A DNA stretch of 15,166 nt from contig JAJZHT010000011.1 in NCBI GenBank assembly GCA_021804455.1, forward strand, positions 1 through 15,166. The letters are read 5' to 3'. The translations under genes were made by a program, and so were the position numbers. Below, one piece after another: positions 7,178-14,102 of the stretch. How positions within the stretch are numbered: position 1 is the stretch's first letter; each line of letters starts with the position of its first letter. Source of the DNA: Pseudomonadota bacterium. Its GTDB lineage: Bacteria > Pseudomonadota > Alphaproteobacteria > Paracaedibacterales > CAIULA01. The notes below the pieces were generated by a model. It saw only the letters and a program-made list of their open reading frames with translations. It had not been told where the DNA came from and searched no databases.

Positions 7178-7879
7178 ATGGAATCACAGGTTGCGATAAA
7201 ATGTTCTGGGATCACCAAATCTTTCCATAGCCAAGAGGTTGAGACAGTTGCCTTGCGAGGTGCTGACTTACAGGTAAAAACTGGGGAATTTATGATGCTG
7301 GTCGGCCCCTCGGGATGTGGCAAAACGACGCTTATTTCTGTTGTGGCTGGCATTCTTCATCCCGACCAGGGCACTTGTGTTGTAGAAGAGCGCAACTATA
7401 AAGATATGTCAGCTGATCAATTGCTTGATTTTCGCGCCTCTCACATCGGATTTGTTTTCCAATCGTTTAATCTGATCGCAACATTGAGTGTTATAGAAAA
7501 TGTTATGATTCCCTTAATTATCAAAGGAATAAATTACCAACAAGCCTTTGAACGGGCCGAAAAAATACTTAAGAAAGTAGGATTAGGGGATAGATTGCAT
7601 AATTCTCCCAATCAATTATCGGGGGGGGAACAACAACGCATTGCCATAGCACGAGCTCTTGTTCACAATCCATCCATTCTTATTTGTGATGAGCCAACCA
7701 GTGCTTTGGATCATATGACAGGAATTAAAATTCTAGAAATGATGCATTCTATCAATAGGGAATTGAAAACAACTTTCCTTGTGGTTACCCACGATTCCCG
7801 CATTTATCAATTTGCCGATCGTATCGCCCATATGGACGATGGAAAAATTATAAGGATTACCAACAATCATGAAAACTAA
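7178..7879 (+). CDS. LolD/DevA-like ABC exporter ATPase
   Basis: This is the cytoplasmic ATPase (233 residues) partnering the preceding permease. It has Walker A GPSGCGKTT (43-51), the Q-loop in FVFQSFNL, signature LSGGEQQRIAIARAL (from 146), Walker B ILICDEPTSALD with D170-E171, and switch histidine H204 in VVTHD. All catalytic residues are present. The gene starts 3 bp after the permease stop and overlaps the adaptor gene by 11 bp, so the three genes are clearly one translation unit. The sequence belongs to the MacB/LolD/DevA group, and the neighbours rather than the ATPase define it as DevA-like. Confidence 0.92.
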   Translation: MESQVAIKCSGITKSFHSQEVETVALRGADLQVKTGEFMMLVGPSGCGKTTLISVVAGILHPDQGTCVVEERNYKDMSADQLLDFRASHIGFVFQSFNLIATLSVIENVMIPLIIKGINYQQAFERAEKILKKVGLGDRLHNSPNQLSGGEQQRIAIARALVHNPSILICDEPTSALDHMTGIKILEMMHSINRELKTTFLVVTHDSRIYQFADRIAHMDDGKIIRITNNHEN

Positions 7880-8852
7880 CTTTTCATTCAAAGAACTATT
7901 CAAGCTTTTTAGAAAAAACTTAACCCTTACGATTGCATTGATGGGTTTTGTTAGTGCCGTCATTTTTTCCTTAACGTTAGGTCAGCCTAGTTCTCTTCCC
8001 CCTCATCAATTAACCTTACCTGCTACGTCACCTTTTGATCGCAATATTTCAGGAACAGGATTGGTAGAAGCCAATACTCGTAATATTTCTATTGGTTCTT
8101 TTGTTACAGGTGTGGTAGCCGAGGTCTTTGTCAAAGAAGGAGATGTGGTTAAACAAGGAGATCCTCTTTTTTGTTTGGATTATCGTACAGAGGCGGCCCA
8201 AGTGGCTGTTAATGAAAAACAATTAAAAGCCGCCAAAGATAGTATCGCTGTTGCCGAAGCCAGCTTGGCTGAAGCTCAAGATCTTTTCCAAAGAACACAA
8301 AGTCTTAAACCAGGTGTTCTTAGCCAAGAGGAAATTAAACGGCGAACTTTTGATGTTCAAAAAGCAGAAGCCCAATTGGCATTAGAAAAAACCCGATATG
8401 AGCAAGAACAAAAGCAATTAGCCCTTGCCAAAGTAAATTTAGAAAAATTAACGGTAAAAGCGCCTGTTTCAGGGTTAATTCTTAAGGTGCGCATTAATCC
8501 CGGTGAATATATTAATATGATGAACTCACAAACATTAGCCCCCATAACATTAGGGAACCACCAACCTTTGAATGTTCGTGTGCAAATTGATGAGAATGAT
8601 GCTTGGCGTTTCCAACCTGGAGCTAAAGCCATCGCCTATTTAAGAGGGAACAAAAACATTCATTTTCCTTTGCATTTTATAAGGCTAGAACCTTATGCCC
8701 AGTCGAAACAACAACTCACAGGGGATACACAGGAGCTGATTGATACACGTGTGATTGAGATTGTCTATCAAGTAGAAGGGGAGGCTGAAGGTAAGCTTCT
8801 TATTGGTCAACAAATGGACGTCTTTATTGAAACAGAAAAAAGTTATGAATAA
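7869..8852 (+). CDS. HlyD/DevB-like periplasmic adaptor
   Basis: This is the membrane-fusion protein of the exporter (327 residues). One N-terminal membrane helix (about 18-37) is followed by half of a lipoyl-type domain (GSFVTGVVAEVFVKEGDVVK, 76-95). An alanine/glutamine/glutamate-rich coiled-coil hairpin runs from about 105 to 195. The second lipoyl half follows (KLTVKAPVSGLILKVRINPG, 193-212), then a beta-rich C-terminal domain. The adaptor should bridge the inner-membrane permease to an outer-membrane TolC-like channel. No such channel gene is in this window, so the chromosomal TolC would have to serve. It ends 12 bp from the stop of the convergent secretin gene. Confidence 0.9.
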   Translation: MKTNFSFKELFKLFRKNLTLTIALMGFVSAVIFSLTLGQPSSLPPHQLTLPATSPFDRNISGTGLVEANTRNISIGSFVTGVVAEVFVKEGDVVKQGDPLFCLDYRTEAAQVAVNEKQLKAAKDSIAVAEASLAEAQDLFQRTQSLKPGVLSQEEIKRRTFDVQKAEAQLALEKTRYEQEQKQLALAKVNLEKLTVKAPVSGLILKVRINPGEYINMMNSQTLAPITLGNHQPLNVRVQIDENDAWRFQPGAKAIAYLRGNKNIHFPLHFIRLEPYAQSKQQLTGDTQELIDTRVIEIVYQVEGEAEGKLLIGQQMDVFIETEKSYE

Positions 8853-8864
8853 GCAAATTTCAAA

Positions 8865-10493
8865 TCAAAACGGGCGAGGATCTGGAACATAGGTTTTCAG
8901 ACGATCGTCTGATGGATGAGGTGAAGGAGCCCCTTGTCCGGCAATACTTGCCCGCAGTAGAATGACAAGTTCCACGACAGAATCATTTTCCGTATTCGAT
9001 CGAAACAATTCCTTAACCGGTTCAAGATCGCCCAAAACAGGTAATTTGTTGATGTCTTGGATAGATCGAACCTCCATGAGCCCTCCTAAAATAGCAATTT
9101 CTCCATCTTTCAGGCGGAGGATAGAATCGATCTCTCGAACCTCAACCACAGGAATAAGCGAGGGATTGGTGGTTGTCCCGGTAGTTGTCATCGAATTATT
9201 AACAATATCAACAGCAGGATCCCGAACAGATTGATTCAGCCTTGAAATGGTGGGGCGTAAAAACAAAATAATTTCGCCTGTTTCCAAATCAATGGAAGGC
9301 TGAACAGACATCACCAGTCCAATAGGAACTGTCTGAATATCGCTGGAAACGCTGACGGATTCTCGCTGAACGGCCGTATTGTATTGCTTGTCATAATGCA
9401 GGCGAAAATAAACCTGATTATGGGCAACCTTTAGAATGGCTGTTTGATTATTCATTACCGTAAGACGAGGACTTGAAAGCGTTCTTGAACTTCCAAATTC
9501 TTGTAAAGCCTCTAAAAGCACAGAAAAAGTTTTTCCCGCAGCACCAAAACTTACCAAATTCGTTTGGGAAGACGTAGGGTCTAAAAAGGAGCTGCTGCTC
9601 GCTAAATCTCCAAAAGGTGCCTTGACTTGTAAATCATTTCGACTGCCCACTTTTTGCCAATTAATACCACTTCTATACTCATCTTTTAAAACAACTTCTA
9701 TAATCTTGGCTTCAATCAAAACTTGGCTGCTGGCAGCTTTTCTTAGAGTATCTAAATAACTTTTGACCAGTTGATGTTGTTTAAGGGAACCAGAAATGGA
9801 AACGATGCCCCCTTGTTTATGTAAGGAGTAGCTTCCAGGATGTACGGTTGTTGAACCTTGACTTAAGATAATTTTAAGGTTGCTTTCTAATTCCCCCCAA
9901 AAATCGTTATTTCCTGAAACACTGACCGAGCTGTCTGAGCCATTATCTTGACTATTTTTGCCCGCTGGATTCGCTGCATCGGCGAACACATCTGTGGCAA
10001 TCGAAATTCTATTTTCGCTGCTTCGGGCTAGGTTTAAAAATTGAACGTTATAATTTTCAACATAAGGAGTATCAATTTCGATTCTAAGACTTTGATCAAT
10101 AATCCGATAGCGCAACCCTGCTAGATCACAGATATTTTCTATAACATGAATGAAGGGTTTTTGTTTGGCTGAAAAGACAATTTTTGCATCAATTTTAGGA
10201 TCAAGCTGCAAATCAATATGGGCCTGACGAGCCAGTTCGATTAGAACAGGTTTAAGGGGCGTATTTTCACTAAGGCAAACGGAAACAGATTGTAAAAAAA
10301 TAGGTTGAATTTCCACTTTCTTCTTTGGATCTGCCGAAGCACAAGGAGGAGGGGTCGTTTGAACAGGCTGCATAAGTTTTTGCATAGTCTGTCGATTCAT
10401 GTCTGGCGCTAAGGGCTCTCGTTCCACAAGATTACGGCACCCCGCAAGGCTTATAAGGCAAAAGATAAGATTGATAATATGTTGCTGTTTCAT
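8865..10493 (-). CDS. MshL/PilN-type secretin lipoprotein
   Basis: This is an outer-membrane secretin of 542 residues for a type IVb/MSHA-like pilus or related secretion machine. It opens with a lipoprotein signal (lipobox LAGC, Cys19), then a proline-rich linker. An STN-like domain (about 68-125) and a Secretin_N_2-like domain follow (about 146-235, with the serine-rich loop near 180-195). The secretin barrel domain runs from about 250 to 515. The hallmark LPVLGDL (484-490) precedes KELFRS, and LKDGEIAILGGL is the usual preceding strand. Length and order match MshL/PilN rather than the longer GspD or PilQ. No pilus ATPase, platform or pilin gene is present, so it is an orphan within this window. 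It lies 136 bp after era on the same strand, with a plausible promoter between them. Confidence 0.88.
   Translation of the reverse strand: MKQQHIINLIFCLISLAGCRNLVEREPLAPDMNRQTMQKLMQPVQTTPPPCASADPKKKVEIQPIFLQSVSVCLSENTPLKPVLIELARQAHIDLQLDPKIDAKIVFSAKQKPFIHVIENICDLAGLRYRIIDQSLRIEIDTPYVENYNVQFLNLARSSENRISIATDVFADAANPAGKNSQDNGSDSSVSVSGNNDFWGELESNLKIILSQGSTTVHPGSYSLHKQGGIVSISGSLKQHQLVKSYLDTLRKAASSQVLIEAKIIEVVLKDEYRSGINWQKVGSRNDLQVKAPFGDLASSSSFLDPTSSQTNLVSFGAAGKTFSVLLEALQEFGSSRTLSSPRLTVMNNQTAILKVAHNQVYFRLHYDKQYNTAVQRESVSVSSDIQTVPIGLVMSVQPSIDLETGEIILFLRPTISRLNQSVRDPAVDIVNNSMTTTGTTTNPSLIPVVEVREIDSILRLKDGEIAILGGLMEVRSIQDINKLPVLGDLEPVKELFRSNTENDSVVELVILLRASIAGQGAPSPHPSDDRLKTYVPDPRPF
8897..8912. repeat. 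16-bp perfect palindrome in the end of the secretin gene
   Basis: TCAGACGATCGTCTGA reads the same on both strands. It lies 45 bp beyond the adaptor stop and inside the last codons of the convergent secretin gene (SDDRLK). RNA from either strand could form a 6-bp stem with a GATC loop. No T-run follows, so it is not a standard terminator. Chance occurrence is possible. Confidence 0.4.
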
Positions 10494-10527
10494 AACGTTA
10501 AGCCCTTAATTTTTTAGCCCCAAAGGC

Positions 10528-10555
10528 ATTAAATAAACTTAACATTAATTTTCAA
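10528..10555 (-). promoter_or_regulatory. Candidate sigma-70 promoter for the secretin gene
   Basis: On the minus strand, TTGAAA (-35, plus-strand 10550-10555) and TTTAAT (-10, 10528-10533) are separated by 16 bp. Each matches five of six consensus bases. It would start transcription about 25-30 bases before the secretin ATG at 10493. The AT-rich setting makes chance matches common. Confidence 0.4.
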
Positions 10556-10629
10556 CAAATAACCTATTATTTTTTTAAGCTGTCCGGCCCCAATTTAAGA
10601 AACCGCTTTTGAAATGGAAAAAGAGGTAA

Positions 10630-11538
10630 TTAATATCCATCAGCATCAAGAATCCCTGCCTCCCGTAGCAGGTGGGGTCTTTCCATCCAGTCCTCGGTTA
10701 CCTTTACAAAAAGGAATAAGTGGATGGAATGTCCTAAATGTTTTTCCATCTCTAACCTAGATTTTTGGCTTATTTCCTTAATTCTTTGCCCTTTTTTCCC
10801 CAAAATAATACCTTTTTGTGCTGTACGCGCCACAACAATAGCCTGTTGAATTTTAACACTTCCATTGGCAAAATTTTCCCAGGTTTCTGTTTCAACATAC
10901 GTCTCATAAGGCAATTCATGTTGGAGTTGTAAGACCAATTGCTCCCGTGTTATCTCGGCCGCCCATAATCGCAAAGAAATATCGGTTATTTGGTCCTCTG
11001 GATAAAGCCAGGGTCCTTTTGGCATTTTTTGAACCAACAAATCTAATAAATCAGAAACTCCATCCCCTGTTAAGGCCGATATCATAAGAACATCCGTAAT
11101 TTGTGAAAAGTGACGAAACTGTTCAATTATATTTAAAAGTTGGGCAGGTTCGATCAAATCAATTTTATTCAAGGCTAAGAGAATCGGTTGATGAGATCCT
11201 AACTTCTCCAAAATAGCGAAGCTTCCCTCAAAAGTTTTCTGCTTGGCATCCACTAATAGAACAATAAGGTCGGCACCTTGTCTAGCCTCATAGGCATTTT
11301 TAACCATGGTTTTTTCAAGGGTTCTTTTAGGTTGAAAGATACCTGGTGTATCCACTAGAATAACTTGGGTTTTATCTTGAAGGGTGATGCCTAAAATACG
11401 CCGACGAGTTGTTTGAACTTTTGGAGAAACAATTGAGACCTTACTGCCCACCATTCGGTTAACAAGCGTTGATTTACCAGCATTAGGTTCCCCCAAGATG
11501 GTTACAAAACCACATTTTGTATCGGGATGAGCAGACAT
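10630..11538 (-). CDS. era: GTPase Era, 16S rRNA maturation/30S assembly factor
   Basis: This is an essential GTPase that binds the 3' end of 16S rRNA during small-subunit assembly. At 302 residues it has the normal length. Motifs are G1 GEPNAGKST (16-24), the switch I region with QTTRRRI (about 42-48), G3 DTPG (63-66), G4 NKID (about 124-127) and G5 SALTG (about 153-157). A C-terminal KH domain carries GKKGQRIKEI near residue 247. I chose ATG at 11538 because AAGGA lies 6 bases upstream. A GTG six codons earlier (11556) is in frame but would place that ribosome-binding site inside the gene. In many alphaproteobacteria era follows rnc; here it lies downstream of dapE across a 557-bp gap and upstream of a secretin gene. 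Confidence 0.96.
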   Translation of the reverse strand: MSAHPDTKCGFVTILGEPNAGKSTLVNRMVGSKVSIVSPKVQTTRRRILGITLQDKTQVILVDTPGIFQPKRTLEKTMVKNAYEARQGADLIVLLVDAKQKTFEGSFAILEKLGSHQPILLALNKIDLIEPAQLLNIIEQFRHFSQITDVLMISALTGDGVSDLLDLLVQKMPKGPWLYPEDQITDISLRLWAAEITREQLVLQLQHELPYETYVETETWENFANGSVKIQQAIVVARTAQKGIILGKKGQRIKEISQKSRLEMEKHLGHSIHLFLFVKVTEDWMERPHLLREAGILDADGY

Positions 11539-11611
11539 TAAAATTCCTTGTATCACTATTAAATTAACGCAGTGTGCAAGTTTTTTAAAAAAGATTCAAT
11601 TAGTAAGACTG

Positions 11612-11631
11612 TTACGAGAGTTTTCTCGTAA
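11612..11631. repeat. 8-bp perfect hairpin upstream of era
   Basis: TTACGAGA and TCTCGTAA enclose a four-base loop, about 75 bp before the era start codon. A second hairpin, GCCAAT/ATTGGC, lies at 11653-11667. No T-run directly follows on the minus strand, so a terminator is unlikely. An operator or a leader RNA structure is possible. Confidence 0.45.
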
Positions 11632-11832
11632 AACCTGCCCTTTTATACTGAAGCCAATTCGATTGGCAAGGTCCAGTGGCTCCGTGGAAAACGCAGAAAT
11701 ATGTCTTTTTTATTTTTCGTGCATAGAACTTCTGCCTCCTCAGTATTGGGGGGTAATATTTGTCCTTGTGGCCGTACCAATCCCATTTTTTAGGGATTTC
11801 TCCAAAAACGACACTTATGCCATCATTTTTTT

Positions 11833-12057
11833 GGTTAACTTTTTCTTAACCAAGATTAACGAAAAGTTAATTTCATTTTTTGCCACCCCCCGCCCACTGC
11901 CTCCCTTAACGGGAGGGGGGCTACACCCACCTTCTTACAAAAACGGTGGGCAAAACACATCTTATGGCCCTTTGTTTTTGTTTCAAAAAGGGGTTTCTTT
12001 GTCACCTAGGCTATTCCCTATAATATCCTTAAATCCTTACCAAAGGGTTAATTTTGG
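11833..12057 (-). repeat. Dispersed intergenic inverted-repeat element, copy B (inverted)
   Basis: Read on the minus strand, this block matches copy A at 204-413 in order: CCAAAATTAAC end (12047-12057), GAATAGCCTAGGTGA (12002-12016), TTTTTGAAACAA (11978-11989), GGTGTAGCCCCC just before the G+C hairpin, GTTAAT/ATTAAC (11855-11871) and GGTTAAGAAAAAGTTAACC (11833-11851). The terminal inverted repeat agrees at 10 of 11 bases (GTTAATTTTGG versus CCAAGATTAAC, 11850-11860). The outer hairpin is perfect here (GGTTAA/TTAACC), whereas copy A has one mismatch. It lies immediately downstream of dapE. The boundary at the dapE side is approximate. Confidence 0.7.
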
Positions 12058-12095
12058 AAGATATTTTTTAAAGGGTGAAACATCGTTTACCAAAC

Positions 12096-13259
12096 TTATC
12101 CTGCCCTTAGGTTTCCATAGGCCTTTAAGAATTCCTTATAAATCTCTGTCAGGTTATAAAGATCCTGAACAGAAACGTGTTCATTTGTTTGATGCGCCTG
12201 TTGGTTAACCAACCCAAACTCAATTACAGGGCAAATATCTTTAATAAAGCGCGCATCGGATGTTCCGCCGGAGGTACTCAATTCAGGGGTTTTTCCGGTA
12301 ATCTTTTGGACCGATTCTACCAAAGTATCCCAAAGTTCCTGGTGATGGGTGATAAACGACTGGCCACTGATAACGCCCTCTAACTCCCATACTAACGAGG
12401 GGGGGTGTTTCTTCTTAACCTCTTCCATCTTTTTTTGGAAAAAATGAATTAAACTTTCTCCAGAATGAAGGGAATTAAAGCGAACATTGAGAGCAGCCCT
12501 GGCACGGTCTGGAATAACATTCGTCACAGGATTACCGACATCAATGCTGGTTATTTCTACATTTGAGGGATCAAAATGCTCAGTCCCCTGATCCAAAGGA
12601 TCACATGAAACCCCTTGCAAATAATCCAAAAGGGGGGGGATTGGGTTAACAGCAAAGTGAGGATAGGCAACGTGTCCCGCCTGGCCCTTGACTTGTATCT
12701 TAATATTCAAACTGCCCCGACGGCCAATTTTAATCATTTCACCTAAGCTTTGAGGGTTCGTGGGCTCTCCTACCAGACAGGCATCAATTTTCTCACCTCT
12801 TTGCTGTAACCATTCGATAACTTTTGGGGTGCCAAAGGTTGCGGGTCCTTCCTCGTCACTGGTTAATAAAAAACTGATGGAATATGTGGGAGAATTGTTT
12901 TGAATAAAATCTGAAACTGCGGTAACAAAGGCGGCAATAGCCCCCTTCATATCAACCGCTCCTCGCCCATATAAAAATCCTTCACGAATCTTGCCAGAAA
13001 AAGGGGGGACTATCCAATCCTTAGAATCCCCCGGGGGGACAACGTCCGTATGGCCCGCAAAACAAAGATTTTGCCCGTAATTTCCCCAACGGGCATAAAG
13101 ATTATCAGCGGCCCTTGGATCCTTTTCCCCAAAAGGCAAACGAAAACACAAAAACCCCAAAGATTCAAGCTGTGCTTGGAGAATGTCTAAACACCCCGCA
13201 TCATTAGGCGTAACGCTTGGGCATTGAATCAGTTTCTGCGTTAAATTCACCACATCCAT
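12096..13259 (-). CDS. dapE: Succinyl-diaminopimelate desuccinylase DapE
   Basis: This is a cytoplasmic, zinc-dependent M20-family hydrolase that converts N-succinyl-LL-diaminopimelate to LL-diaminopimelate and succinate, in the lysine/peptidoglycan pathway. The 387 residues match the family length. Metal and catalytic residues are visible: H70 and D72 in AGHTDVVPPGD, D103 in GAVDMKG, E136-E137 in TSDEEG, E165 in VGEPTNP and H356 in AHQTNEH. The dimerisation lid region follows GQAGHVAYPH. The ATG at 13259 lies 6 bp after the dapD stop. GGGAG at the very end of dapD, nine bases upstream, is the ribosome-binding site. It forms an operon with dapD, the enzyme two steps earlier (DapC-type aminotransferase between them is not here). 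Confidence 0.96.
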   Translation of the reverse strand: MDVVNLTQKLIQCPSVTPNDAGCLDILQAQLESLGFLCFRLPFGEKDPRAADNLYARWGNYGQNLCFAGHTDVVPPGDSKDWIVPPFSGKIREGFLYGRGAVDMKGAIAAFVTAVSDFIQNNSPTYSISFLLTSDEEGPATFGTPKVIEWLQQRGEKIDACLVGEPTNPQSLGEMIKIGRRGSLNIKIQVKGQAGHVAYPHFAVNPIPPLLDYLQGVSCDPLDQGTEHFDPSNVEITSIDVGNPVTNVIPDRARAALNVRFNSLHSGESLIHFFQKKMEEVKKKHPPSLVWELEGVISGQSFITHHQELWDTLVESVQKITGKTPELSTSGGTSDARFIKDICPVIEFGLVNQQAHQTNEHVSVQDLYNLTEIYKEFLKAYGNLRAG

Positions 13260-13265
13260 GGGGGG

Positions 13266-14102
13266 TCACTCCCTTAATAACTCATTAATCGATGTTTTTT
13301 TGCGCGTCTGTTCATCAACGTGCTTAATAATAACAGCACAGGCTAAACCCGGCTTTGTTGGATCAGAATTCGGTAAAAATCCTGGCACCACAACAGAATA
13401 GGCGGGGACACGTCCATAAAAAATTTCCCCTGTTTGACGATCCACAATCTTGGTTGAGGCGCCAATAAAGCTTCCCATAGAAATGACCGATCCTTTTTCA
13501 ATAATCACGCCTTCAGCAATTTCACTATTCGCTCCAATAAAGCAAAAATCCTCTATAATAACCGGTTTGTTTTGAAGGGGTTCCAAAACGCCCCCAATTC
13601 CTACGCCCCCCGATATATGACACAACGCTCCAATTTGAGCGCATGAACCAATCCTTGCGCCTGTATCAACCATCGTTCTTTCGCCTATATAGGCTCCCAT
13701 ATTGACAAAAGAATTTGGCATTAAAATAACACCCGGTCCGATATAGGCTGATTCTCTCACAACAGCTCCTGGACAGACACGAAATCCCGCTTTCTGAAAA
13801 TCACTTTCTTTCCATCCTTCAAATTTCAAAGGAATCTTATCATAAGCAGACATGCCACCCCATTCCATGATTTGATTGGGAAATATGCGAAAAGATAATA
13901 AAATGGCCAGCTTAATCCATGGATAAGTCACCCATTGTTCTTGGTTTCTTTGTGAAACGCGAATTTTCCCCTCCCCCATTTTTTTCAAAACAACTTTAAC
14001 GGCTTCTTCAACCTCTTTGTCAGGATTCCATGGGGTTCCAGGGGCAAGCTTTGTAAGTGTAGCCCATGTATTTTCAACAGTTGTTTTACATTTTTTTAAC
14101 AT
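13266..14102 (-). other. DapD portion with possible independent start at 14102
   Basis: ATG at 14102 begins [16 protein letters not shown], which is where free-standing DapD proteins usually begin, and gives 278 residues, the normal DapD length. The upstream bases show no clear Shine-Dalgarno. Separate translation is possible but not supported by the sequence around the start codon. Confidence 0.4.

Larger units (their letters stand above)
11539..12095. other. Hairpin-rich non-coding region between dapE and era
   Basis: This 557-bp gap lies between two co-directional minus-strand genes. Its right part is repeat copy B (11833-12057). The left part has three further hairpins: TTACGAGA/TCTCGTAA (11612-11619 and 11624-11631, four-base loop), GCCAAT/ATTGGC (11653-11658 and 11662-11667, three-base loop) and AATCCC/GGGATT (11779-11784 and 11793-11798, eight-base loop). 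A plus-strand frame of 181 codons (11663-12208) spans it, but looks non-coding and runs into dapE. No tRNA or known small RNA was recognised. Confidence 0.6.

Noticed and set aside
6931-7353. Minus-strand open frame of 140 codons across the exporter permease and ATPase genes
   Set aside because: It lies opposite two well-supported genes with clear domain motifs and has no recognisable domain itself.
11539-11556. GTG start for era six codons upstream
   Set aside because: AAGGA, well spaced for the ATG at 11538, would lie inside the coding region if the GTG were used; Era proteins normally begin near the ATG.
11663-12208. Plus-strand open frame of 181 codons between era and dapE
   Set aside because: It crosses repeat copy B and the 3' end of dapE on the opposite strand, has low-complexity proline/glycine/phenylalanine-rich translation typical of intergenic repeat DNA, and shows no domain or ribosome-binding site.
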